10,094 bases of DNA from the NCBI GenBank assembly GCA_045643165.1, contig JAZUKF010000173.1:1-10094 (forward strand), in the 5' to 3' direction. The notes beneath the pieces are model-generated. The model ran no database searches. It was not told the origin of the DNA and saw nothing but the letters and a program-made list of their open reading frames with translations. This document shows positions 1-6,616 of the stretch, one piece after another. This DNA is from SIG575 sp045643165 (lineage in GTDB: Bacteria > Bacillota > Clostridia > Oscillospirales > Acutalibacteraceae). Every line of letters starts with the position of its first letter. Within the stretch, counting starts at the first letter, position 1. The translations under genes were made by a program, and so were the position numbers.

Positions 1-1640
1 ATTTTTAAAAGTCCCAGTTCTTCAAGAGTCGTCATAATATACTGTGTAACAACGCAGTCATCATTTGTTGCAAGAGGAACATAACTGTCAACGCTGTCTC
101 GTGTAATAACGACTCCCGCCGCATGGGTGGATGCATGACGGGGCATACCCTCAATCATTCTCGCAGTATCAATCAGTTCTTTTACATCGTTATTCGTTTC
201 ATATAAATCCTTTAATTCGTGATTTTTTTCAAGAGATAAATCGAGAGTAATGTTCAGTTCATTAGGTACAAGTTTTGCAACTTTATCCACTGCCGCATAG
301 GGCATTCCCAAGGCACGTCCCACATCACGCAAAGCACCTTTTGCCGCCATTGTACCGAAAGTAATTATCTGCGCCACATGGTCAACGCCGTATTTTTCAA
401 TGACATAATTTATTACCTGCGGACGTTTCATATAGCAGAAATCAACATCAAAATCAGGCATACTTACTCTTTCGGGATTTAAAAATCTCTCAAAAATAAG
501 GTTGTATTTCATAGGATCAATTCCGGTTATTCCTATGCAATATGCCGCAAGGCTTCCTGCACCGGAGCCTCTGCCGGGACCTACGGGAATATCATTGTTC
601 TTTGCATAAGAAATAAAGTCATTCACTATCAGATAATAATCCGTATATCCCATTCTTTCGATAACATCAAGTTCGTAATTCAATCTTTCACGGTATTCTT
701 CCGGAGGATTTTCACCGTATCTGCGGACAAGTCCCGCTTCACATTGACGTTTCAGATAATGAAAATGGTTTTCACCGTCCGGTACTTCAAAATGCGGAAG
801 TTTCGTATTACCGAACTCAAAATCAAGATTGCATTTTTCTGCAATTTCTTCTGTAATCTCCACAGCATCTTTGTCATCGGGGAAAGTTTCAAGCATTTCC
901 TCATAACTTTTCAGATAAAATTCATCCGTTTCAAATTCAAGCCCCGTATTATTTCCCAAAGTATTATTAGTCTGTATGCAGATAAGAACCTGCTGAATTT
1001 TTGAATTTTCTTTTCTGACATAATGTACATCATTTGTTACAACCGTTTTGATACCTGTTTCAGCGGAAATTTTTCTGATAAAATCATTGACACGAAGTTG
1101 TGCTTCAATGCCGTGATTTTGCATTTCAAGATAATAATCTTCACCGAAAAGCGATTGATACCATTTTGCACAATCAAGAGCGGATTCGTAATCACCGTTT
1201 GTTATATACTTCGGAATTTCACCCGCAAGACAGGCAGATAAAGCAATAAGCCCTTCGTGATACTTTTCAAGAAGAGCCTTATCAATTCTCGGTTTAACAT
1301 AAAAGCCGTTTATCCAACTTTCGGAAACCATTTTAATTAAATTTTTATACCCTGTTTCATTTTTGCAAAGGAGAACAAGATGAAATCTTTCGCTGTCATA
1401 AATCTTTTCTTTGTCAAAACGACTGCGTGAAGCAACATAAACCTCACAGCCGATAATGGGTTTAATATTCTTTGATTTTGCGGTTTTATAAAAATCTACG
1501 GCACCGAACATATTACCGTGGTCGGTGATGGCTATCGCCTTCTGACCAAGCTCCGAAGCACGGTCAAGTACGTCCGCAATACGGCATGCACCGTCAAGCA
1601 GACTGTATTCCGTATGTAAATGTAAATTTACAAAGCCCAC
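1..1640 (-). CDS. dnaE: DNA polymerase III subunit alpha (DnaE type), N-terminal part, truncated by the window edge
   Basis: Catalytic subunit of a DnaE-type replicative DNA polymerase, N-terminal 546 codons only. The frame is open to the left edge. It begins at a GTG (1638-1640) with AGGAGA seven bases upstream, giving VGFVNLHLHTEYSLLDG, the usual DnaE N-terminus. Residues 1 to about 270 are the PHP domain; likely metal ligands are H7, H9, D16, H41, E66, H87, C137, D204 and H206. The palm follows, with GPGRGSGAGS at 354-363 and PDFDVDFC at 395-402, whose D396 and D398 match the first two catalytic aspartates of E. coli alpha (D401, D403). The last residues read LGLLK, so the third catalytic aspartate (E. 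coli D555) should be about residue 548, just outside. Remaining palm, fingers, HhH and OB regions are missing. It follows whiA by 15 bases as the last visible operon gene. The alternative, PolC, is unlikely because no exonuclease domain interrupts the PHP domain. Confidence 0.95.
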   Translation of the reverse strand, partial: MGFVNLHLHTEYSLLDGACRIADVLDRASELGQKAIAITDHGNMFGAVDFYKTAKSKNIKPIIGCEVYVASRSRFDKEKIYDSERFHLVLLCKNETGYKNLIKMVSESWINGFYVKPRIDKALLEKYHEGLIALSACLAGEIPKYITNGDYESALDCAKWYQSLFGEDYYLEMQNHGIEAQLRVNDFIRKISAETGIKTVVTNDVHYVRKENSKIQQVLICIQTNNTLGNNTGLEFETDEFYLKSYEEMLETFPDDKDAVEITEEIAEKCNLDFEFGNTKLPHFEVPDGENHFHYLKRQCEAGLVRRYGENPPEEYRERLNYELDVIERMGYTDYYLIVNDFISYAKNNDIPVGPGRGSGAGSLAAYCIGITGIDPMKYNLIFERFLNPERVSMPDFDVDFCYMKRPQVINYVIEKYGVDHVAQIITFGTMAAKGALRDVGRALGMPYAAVDKVAKLVPNELNITLDLSLEKNHELKDLYETNNDVKELIDTARMIEGMPRHASTHAAGVVITRDSVDSYVPLATNDDCVVTQYIMTTLEELGLLK

Positions 1641-1655
1641 AAAATTATCTCCTAT

Positions 1656-2546
1656 CTATAAACTTTCCGCAATTTTTATCAATTTATTAAGTCTGTGATT
1701 TACCCCGGAACGTGAAATATTTTCTCCTAACGCTTTCTTCAATTCGTCAAGGGACATATCGGGATTTTCAAGTCTTACCTTTGCAACAAGGCGTAGATTT
1801 TCCGGTAAAAACTCAAGCCCTTTTAATTTGATTATCTTATTTATCGCATCAATCTGAGCAACGGAAGCATTTACCGTTCTCGAAATATTTGCGGTTTCAA
1901 AATTTATCTTCCTGTTAATTTTATTACGGACATCCTTTACCATTTTAACGCCCATAAGTTCAAGAGAACTTGAAGTGGCACCCATCAAAGTTAAAATATC
2001 TTCAATGCTTTCGCTGTCTTTAAAATAAATGACAAAGGAACCGTTTCTGACAATTTCTTTCGGTGAAAGTCCCACATCCGTCAACACGGAAAGTAAATCA
2101 TCTTTAAGTTTCAAACGTGAAACGATAAATTCAAGATGATAATTTTTATTGGGATTTGAAATTGTTCCGGCACTTAAAAATACCCCTCTCAAAAATGCTC
2201 CGTAACAGCAGTCATATTCAAGATTAGCCCTGTTCAATCTCAAAACAACATTACTTTGAGTATGACCGAACACCTGATAAATCGACTTTATATCATCACT
2301 TTTTGAAATGCTGATTGAATAATTTCCCGCATCGGTCAACACGGTTTTCGGAATAACCGAACAATATTCCTCACAAACCGCACAGTAAGTTTTTGCGATA
2401 TTTTCATTTTCTGTCTGAAAACTTATCCTGTTTCTCGAAAAGGCTTTTCCGTATAGAAGCATACCGTAGCATTGTGCTTTAAGGCAACATTCCGAAGTAT
2501 TCTCTATTGCAGATAATTCCTCTTTTACTTCCCGGGAAAATGACAC
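1656..2546 (-). CDS. whiA: DNA-binding protein WhiA
   Basis: WhiA family protein of 296 residues, normal for the family. In Streptomyces it is a sporulation transcription factor; in Bacillus it binds DNA and affects division and chromosome segregation. Residues about 1-200 are the degenerate LAGLIDADG homing-endonuclease-like fold, with the signature AFLRGVFLSAGTISNP at 117-132. The C-terminal helix-turn-helix is at about 260-292, with SRSGVNHRLNKL at 278-289. The start is placed at GTG 2546: AGAGGTGA lies five bases upstream and the protein then begins VSFSREVKEEL, like the family's MSF start. A GTG three codons earlier (2555) lies inside that ribosome binding site. All eight cysteines fall in the first 114 residues (20, 21, 26, 55, 58, 62, 113, 114). 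The gene starts 17 bases after rapZ. Confidence 0.95.
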   Translation of the reverse strand: MSFSREVKEELSAIENTSECCLKAQCYGMLLYGKAFSRNRISFQTENENIAKTYCAVCEEYCSVIPKTVLTDAGNYSISISKSDDIKSIYQVFGHTQSNVVLRLNRANLEYDCCYGAFLRGVFLSAGTISNPNKNYHLEFIVSRLKLKDDLLSVLTDVGLSPKEIVRNGSFVIYFKDSESIEDILTLMGATSSSLELMGVKMVKDVRNKINRKINFETANISRTVNASVAQIDAINKIIKLKGLEFLPENLRLVAKVRLENPDMSLDELKKALGENISRSGVNHRLNKLIKIAESL

Positions 2547-2559
2547 TTTTTTCACCTCT
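2547..2559 (-). promoter_or_regulatory. whiA ribosome binding site, decides the start
   Basis: AGAGGTGA at 2552-2559 (minus strand) followed by five A residues and GTG at 2546. A match to the 16S tail this good at a five-base spacing favours this GTG. The upstream in-frame GTG (2553-2555) is formed by the binding site itself and would have no spacing. Confidence 0.75.
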
Positions 2560-2563
2560 ATGA

Positions 2564-3421
2564 TTATTTGTTAATATCCCTGTGGTCAACAGAGGTTTTA
2601 TATCCCATATCCGAAAACATCTTATAATAATACTCGGCAAATGTTACGGAACGGTGATGACCGCCGGTACATCCGAAAGCTATTACAAGATTGCTTTTTC
2701 CCTCAGATTTATATTGAGGCAAAAGCATCAAAAACATTTTTGTTGTAAGGTCAACCCATTCTTTCGACTTGTCGTCATTCATAACATAGTCGCTGACCTC
2801 TTTATCCAAACCGGTTTTTTCTTTTAATTTCGGTACATAAAAAGGATTTATAAAACATCTTACATCAAAAACAATATCAGCATCCCTGGGTAAGCCGTGC
2901 TTATAGCCGAAGGAAACAAAACGCAATGAAAAAGAGTCTTCCGGTTTAGATGTAAAATAATCCTTTATTCTTTCACGGAATTGAGCCGATTTTAAATAAG
3001 TGCTGTCAACAATAATATCGGAAATATCTTTTAATTGAACAAGCATTTCACGTTCCTTTATTATAGCCAACGGAACAGAAGCAATACCTGATTTCATCAG
3101 AGGATGACTTCTTCTCGTTTCCTTATAACGTCTTATCAGAACTTCATCATCGCAGTCGATAAAAAGCAATTTGAAGTCAATGCCCTTTGATTTTACCAAA
3201 TCAATATTAGTCTTGAATTTATCAAAGGTAAGACCGGCACGAACATCAATTATTATGGCAATTTTAGAATAATAATTAATGTTTTCGCAATATTCTTCTA
3301 TTACGGGAAGAAGCAAATTAGGCGGAATATTATCAACACAAAAATATCCGATATCCTCCAAAGCGTGAACGGCGATTGATTTTCCCGCTCCCGACATTCC
3401 TGTAACAAATAAAATTTCCAT
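2564..3421 (-). CDS. rapZ: RapZ/YvcJ family nucleotide-binding protein
   Basis: P-loop ATPase/GTPase of 285 residues, the usual family length. E. coli RapZ binds small RNAs that control glmS, and so UDP-GlcNAc supply; Bacillus YvcJ hydrolyses nucleotides and affects competence. The role in this organism is inferred only. Walker A is GMSGAGKS at 8-15 and a conserved DVRAG at 59-63. The C-terminal domain carries SFGYKHGLPRDADIVFDVR at 170-188, INPFY at 191-195 and GCTGGHHRSV at 250-259, corresponding to the GCTGGKHRSV region of E. coli RapZ. The ATG at 3421 is firm: MEILFVTGMSG fits the family and an in-frame TAA lies three codons upstream. No good ribosome binding site precedes it; the nearest GGAGG is 26 bases away. 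It follows murB by 45 bases, the longest gap in the operon, and precedes whiA, with no yvcK between. Confidence 0.95.
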   Translation of the reverse strand: MEILFVTGMSGAGKSIAVHALEDIGYFCVDNIPPNLLLPVIEEYCENINYYSKIAIIIDVRAGLTFDKFKTNIDLVKSKGIDFKLLFIDCDDEVLIRRYKETRRSHPLMKSGIASVPLAIIKEREMLVQLKDISDIIVDSTYLKSAQFRERIKDYFTSKPEDSFSLRFVSFGYKHGLPRDADIVFDVRCFINPFYVPKLKEKTGLDKEVSDYVMNDDKSKEWVDLTTKMFLMLLPQYKSEGKSNLVIAFGCTGGHHRSVTFAEYYYKMFSDMGYKTSVDHRDINK

Positions 3422-3466
3422 AATCCGATATTACCGAAAACCGGCATCCTCCGTTTTTAAAACTTC

Positions 3467-4375
3467 TTAATCAATTATTTTTACTTCCGCTTCAAGCATT
3501 ACACCCGTTTTATCAAAAACAGTTTTCTTTATATGCCCGATAAGGGAAATGATATCATTTGTTGTGGCATTATTTCTGTTAATAACAAAACCGCAATGCT
3601 TTTCACTAACCTGTGCTCCGCCAACAGATGCACCCTTTAAACCGCAATCCTCAATAAGTTTTCCGGCAAAATATCCTTCGGGACGTTTAAAGGTACTTCC
3701 CGCACTGGGATATTCAAGGGGTTGCTTATCCTTTCGTCTTTGCATAAGTTCATTCATTTTTACTTCAATTTCGGTTTTACTGCCCTTTTGAAGTTTAAGG
3801 GTGATTTTTGTAATTATTTTATCACCGTTTGAATATGCACTGTGGCGATATGACAAATCAAGTTCATCTTTACCGTATTTTCCTGTTGAGCCGTCGGGAT
3901 TTATATGTTCACTCTCAAAAAGAACATCCTTCATTTCTCCGCCGTATGCTCCTGCATTCATATAAACCGCACCGCCTACGGAACCGGGTATTCCGTATGC
4001 AAATTCAAGACCTGTCAATCCGTTTTCAAGAGCAAAACGGCATAGACGTATCAAACTGCATCCCGCAAGACATTCAACGGTTTCACTGTCAATAAGTTTT
4101 ATTTCGTCAAACCCTTTTCCGATATGAATTACAGGCACTTTTATTCCGTTATCGCTGATAAGAAGATTACTGCCGTTACCGATAATAAAGGGTTTAATAT
4201 CCGACTCGTAACATTTTTTTACTATTTTTTTCAATGATGAACAGTCAACGGGGGAAATTACAACATCTGCATTTCCTCCGGTTTTAAACGTGGTGAGCGA
4301 ACTCATGGATACATTTCTTTCCGTTTTACACCCCAAGATTTCCGCATATTCGTAAATCTGTTCAATCTGTTCCAT
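3467..4375 (-). CDS. murB: UDP-N-acetylmuramate dehydrogenase (UDP-N-acetylenolpyruvoylglucosamine reductase)
   Basis: Cytoplasmic FAD enzyme that reduces UDP-GlcNAc-enolpyruvate to UDP-MurNAc with NADPH, the second committed step of peptidoglycan synthesis. The protein has 302 residues. The FAD-binding domain shows FKTGGNAD at 31-38, GNGSN at 67-71 and YGIPGSVGGAVYMNAGAYGG at 127-146. YRHS at 176-179 supplies the active-site arginine (R177), and AGSTFKRP at 225-232 contains the likely proton-donor serine (S227). The terminal LEAEVKI includes the glutamate matching E. coli E325, probably E297. The lack of the E. coli-type insertion suggests a type II enzyme. The start is ATG 4375, seven bases after AAAGG; an in-frame TTG at 4390 would lie upstream of that site and is rejected. 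It begins 17 bases after the ROK kinase. Confidence 0.97.
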   Translation of the reverse strand: MEQIEQIYEYAEILGCKTERNVSMSSLTTFKTGGNADVVISPVDCSSLKKIVKKCYESDIKPFIIGNGSNLLISDNGIKVPVIHIGKGFDEIKLIDSETVECLAGCSLIRLCRFALENGLTGLEFAYGIPGSVGGAVYMNAGAYGGEMKDVLFESEHINPDGSTGKYGKDELDLSYRHSAYSNGDKIITKITLKLQKGSKTEIEVKMNELMQRRKDKQPLEYPSAGSTFKRPEGYFAGKLIEDCGLKGASVGGAQVSEKHCGFVINRNNATTNDIISLIGHIKKTVFDKTGVMLEAEVKIID

Positions 4376-4392
4376 AAGACTACCTTTCAAAA

Positions 4393-5343
4393 TTATCTTT
4401 CTAACAATGCCGCACCGATAATGCCTGCATCATTTTTAAGTTCGGCAAAGCAAACTTTAGTGGATCTCTCATAATTTTTATTATAAACATTTTTACGTAC
4501 ATGTTCCATAAGCGGTACAATAAGATTATCTTTTTCATTACTGATACCGCCGCCGATACAAAGCACATCCGGTTGAAGTGCATTGATAATATTTGTAATT
4601 CCGATAGAAACATACCAGATATATTTATCAACAACTTCTTTACCGTATTGATCCCCTGCTCTCATGGCATCCCAAGCAGTTCTGCCACTGGCATTTTCAA
4701 TATCTCCGCCTGTCAATTCCCACATTTTACTGTCCCTATGCTCAAGCATTTTTTCTTTTGTCTGAGAAATGAGTGCCGTTGCGGAAGCGTATGTTTCCCA
4801 GCAACCGTCTCTGCCGCAGTTACAATGCTTACCGCCGGCAATAATTACGGTATGACCGCATTCGCCTGCGGCATCACCTGAACCGGAAACAAGTTTTCCG
4901 TCAATAATAATTCCGCTTCCCACGCCTGTACCAAGTGTAATGGCAACAAGGTTTTTACATCCGTTACCGGCACCGGCATAGGCTTCACCCAATGCGGCAC
5001 AGTTAGCATCATTATCAATATAAACAGGTTTTCCGCCCAGTCTTTCACTGAGCATATCTCTTGCGGGAACCATGTGAAAATCAAGGTTATTTGAAAATTC
5101 AATATTTCCCGTTGTTTTATTGATTGAACCGGGAATACCTACTCCCACAGACTGTACGTCATCATAAGAAATTTTTGCATCCCGGGCCGCAAGGTCAACT
5201 GCTTTTTTAATATCATCAAATATTTCCTCAGCAGGTCTCGGTGCGTTGGTTTTAACGCCACCTCTTCCGATAATGTTATAATTCTCATCAATAACTCCCA
5301 CTGCAATATTTGTTCCGCCTAAGTCTACTCCGATTTTGTACAT
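4393..5343 (-). CDS. ROK-family glucokinase
   Basis: Sugar kinase of 316 residues, most like glucokinases of the ROK family (Bacillus GlcK type), which phosphorylate glucose to glucose-6-phosphate with ATP in the cytosol. The phosphate-binding motif GVDLGGTN is at 5-12. IDNDANCAALGE at 109-120 carries the catalytic aspartate (D112). The zinc site is H164 of AAGECGH with C174, C176 and C181 in CNCGRDGCWE. A glycine-rich LCIGGGIS at 261-268 closes the nucleotide pocket. The start is ATG 5343, with GGAGG eight bases upstream and MYKIGVDLGGTN as the N-terminus. The frame stays open to 5460, but those 39 codons overlap hprK on the same strand and do not fit the family. There is no helix-turn-helix, so this is a kinase and not a ROK repressor. 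Another hexose or N-acetylmannosamine as substrate cannot be excluded from sequence. Confidence 0.93.
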   Translation of the reverse strand: MYKIGVDLGGTNIAVGVIDENYNIIGRGGVKTNAPRPAEEIFDDIKKAVDLAARDAKISYDDVQSVGVGIPGSINKTTGNIEFSNNLDFHMVPARDMLSERLGGKPVYIDNDANCAALGEAYAGAGNGCKNLVAITLGTGVGSGIIIDGKLVSGSGDAAGECGHTVIIAGGKHCNCGRDGCWETYASATALISQTKEKMLEHRDSKMWELTGGDIENASGRTAWDAMRAGDQYGKEVVDKYIWYVSIGITNIINALQPDVLCIGGGISNEKDNLIVPLMEHVRKNVYNKNYERSTKVCFAELKNDAGIIGAALLER

Positions 5344-5356
5344 AATATAAACCTCC
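5344..5356 (-). promoter_or_regulatory. Ribosome binding site fixing the ROK kinase start
   Basis: GGAGG at 5352-5356 (minus strand) lies eight bases before ATG 5343, in the 22-base gap after the hprK stop. It is the evidence for dropping the 39-codon upstream extension. Confidence 0.85.
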
Positions 5357-5365
5357 GAAAATTTT

Positions 5366-6340
5366 TTATAAATTATTGTGCCAAATTTCACTTTCTTCTT
5401 TCTCGGCATCGGAAATATCATCAACCATACCGAGATTATGCAAAAGTTCTTTGGCAGCATTATATCCCATTTGTTTCTGCCTGTGATTCATGGCAGCCGC
5501 TTCAATAATAATGGACAGATTTCGTCCGGGTCTGACAGGAACGGTGGTTACCGGAATTTGTATTCCGAGAATATCTATCATTTCACTTTCAAGTCCCAAT
5601 CTGTCATAAATTTTTGTACTGTCCCATTGTTCGAGTTGGATAACCATATCTATTTTTTCAGACATCTTAACCGCACCCATACCGAAAATCCTTCTGGCAT
5701 TGATGATACCCACTCCACGCAGTTCAATATAATGCCTGATATTATCCGGTGCGGTGCCTACAAGTGTTTTTTCGGAAACACGCCTTATTTCAACCGCATC
5801 ATCCGCAATAAGACGATGCCCCCTTTTAATAAGTTCAAGGGCTGTTTCGCTTTTACCTACACCGCTGTCTCCCAAAATGAGAACACCCTCACCGCTTACT
5901 TCCAGCAGAACGCCGTGTCGGGTAATTCTCGGTGCAAGTTCAACATTCAGATATGCGATAATCGTTGACATACATCTTGAGGTAGAATCGTTAGTTCTCA
6001 AAATAGGGATTTTAAATTCCTCCGCAATTTTTCTCGCATAATCCGTAAATTCCATTCCTCTTGTGATAATAACCGCAACAGGTTTTTTCTCAAAAAGAAA
6101 TCTGATTTTTTCTATTCTCTTTTCAACGGGAAAACTGTTAAGATATTCGTTTTCGGCAAGACCGATAAACTGTATTCTCTCTTTATCAAAAAATTCATCA
6201 TATCCTCCCAGCACAAGTCCCGGACGGTTTACATCCGAAGTCGATACATAAATATCGGAAGCTGCTATGGGCATATAAAGGACTTCAAATTTATGGTCCT
6301 TGATAATTTTTTTAAGTGAAACAGAATATTTTGAACTCAT
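5366..6340 (-). CDS. hprK: HPr kinase/phosphorylase
   Basis: Bifunctional enzyme that phosphorylates HPr on Ser46 using ATP or pyrophosphate and removes the phosphate again, thereby setting CcpA-dependent catabolite control. The protein has 324 residues. Residues about 1-130 are the N-terminal domain. The catalytic domain begins near RHGVLLEVSG (141-150), with H142; Walker A GDSGVGKS is at 157-164, the acidic pair D180-D181 lies in LIADDAV, and the family signature ELRGVGIINARRIFG is at 207-221. PVRPGRNLSIIIE at 268-280 is the C-terminal conserved loop. The start is ATG 6340, with GGAAG seven bases upstream. The frame remains open to 6403, but the predicted promoter (6372-6400) lies inside that stretch, so initiation there is unlikely; ATG 6361 has no binding site and sits at about +5. 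First gene of the operon. Confidence 0.97.
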   Translation of the reverse strand: MSSKYSVSLKKIIKDHKFEVLYMPIAASDIYVSTSDVNRPGLVLGGYDEFFDKERIQFIGLAENEYLNSFPVEKRIEKIRFLFEKKPVAVIITRGMEFTDYARKIAEEFKIPILRTNDSTSRCMSTIIAYLNVELAPRITRHGVLLEVSGEGVLILGDSGVGKSETALELIKRGHRLIADDAVEIRRVSEKTLVGTAPDNIRHYIELRGVGIINARRIFGMGAVKMSEKIDMVIQLEQWDSTKIYDRLGLESEMIDILGIQIPVTTVPVRPGRNLSIIIEAAAMNHRQKQMGYNAAKELLHNLGMVDDISDAEKEESEIWHNNL

Positions 6341-6371
6341 TTTATCACTTCCGCAAGACATAATATATACT

Positions 6372-6400
6372 ATTATAAACCATTTCTCAAAAACTTCCAA
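6372..6400 (-). promoter_or_regulatory. Predicted sigma-A promoter of the hprK operon
   Basis: On the minus strand TTGGAA (6395-6400) is followed by exactly 17 bases and a perfect TATAAT (6372-6377). Transcription would start near 6365, leaving a leader of about 25 bases that just holds the hprK ribosome binding site. No other promoter is apparent in the short gaps of the six-gene run, so it probably drives the whole operon. Confidence 0.75.
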
Positions 6401-6438
6401 CACTTTTATAAAAATTTTTATATTTTTTTCAAATAAAC

Positions 6439-6467
6439 TTGCATTTTTATTTTTTTTATGTTAATAT
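6439..6467 (+). promoter_or_regulatory. Predicted promoter of tRNA-Thr (and probably mtaB)
   Basis: TTGCAT (6439-6444), a 17-base spacer, then TAATAT (6462-6467) preceded by TG and one base, an extended -10 arrangement. The start would be near 6474, about 12 bases before the mature tRNA end. The -10 box itself matches only four of six consensus positions. Confidence 0.55.
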
Positions 6468-6485
6468 ATCATCTGTTGACACCGT

Positions 6486-6561
6486 GCTGCTATGGCTCAG
6501 GTGGCAGAGCACATCCTTGGTAAGGATGAGGTCACCGGTTCGAATCCGGTTAGCAGCTCCA
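6486..6561 (+). tRNA. tRNA-Thr, anticodon GGT
   Basis: A complete 76-base cloverleaf with encoded CCA. Acceptor arms are GCTGCTA (6486-6492) and TAGCAGC (6551-6557), fully complementary. The D stem is GCTC/GAGC, the anticodon stem CATCC/GGATG with loop TTGGTAA, so the anticodon GGT is at 6519-6521 and reads ACC and ACU. The T arm is ACCGG, loop TTCGAAT, CCGGT. Discriminator T at 6558 and CCA at 6559-6561. Position 37 is A (6522), the base that carries t6A in tRNAs reading ANN codons. Confidence 0.97.
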
Positions 6562-6562
6562 T

Positions 6563-6595
6563 GACACTGGATTTTTTCAGTGTCTTTTTCTTTTT
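6563..6595 (+). terminator. Hairpin with T-run after tRNA-Thr
   Basis: GACACTG (6563-6569) pairs with CAGTGTC (6578-6584) around an eight-base loop, followed by five T, one C and five T. It starts one base after the encoded CCA. This has the form of an intrinsic terminator of moderate strength (7 bp, four G-C pairs). With no promoter between it and mtaB, partial read-through is the simplest way for mtaB to be transcribed. Confidence 0.75.
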
Positions 6596-6616
6596 ATTCT
6601 CAAAGGAGGCAGGGAA

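Larger units (their letters stand above)
6341..6485. other. AT-rich divergent spacer between hprK and tRNA-Thr
   Basis: A 145-base non-coding region with long T and A runs. It contains the two outward-facing predicted promoters, hprK on the left and tRNA-Thr on the right, whose -35 boxes are 38 bases apart. I see no clear operator palindrome or riboswitch fold. Confidence 0.7.

Noticed and set aside
744..1241. Plus-strand open frames of 86 and 72 codons
   Set aside because: Both lie antisense within the intact dnaE frame and have low-complexity, Phe/Ile-rich translations.
3301..3447. A 48-codon frame (minus strand) starting at the ATG right after GGAGG, overlapping the rapZ start
   Set aside because: The GGAGG directly abuts the ATG with no spacing, and the peptide is an out-of-frame reading of the conserved rapZ P-loop region.
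4501..4881. A 126-codon plus-strand open frame
   Set aside because: Antisense shadow of the ROK kinase, with no ribosome binding site or recognisable domain.
5344..5460. A 39-codon N-terminal extension of the ROK kinase
   Set aside because: It overlaps the end of hprK in another frame on the same strand, has no family similarity, and a strong ribosome binding site precedes ATG 5343.
5378..5968. A 196-codon open frame opposite hprK
   Set aside because: It is antisense to a well-conserved enzyme, resembles no family I know, and has no visible start signals; it is a by-product of hprK codon use.
6341..6403. A 21-codon N-terminal extension of HprK
   Set aside because: The predicted promoter lies within it, and only ATG 6340 has a ribosome binding site and the family-like length.
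6476..6481. A perfect TTGACA just before tRNA-Thr
   Set aside because: The position 17 bases downstream falls in the tRNA D-loop and has no TATAAT-like sequence, so it cannot form a normal promoter.
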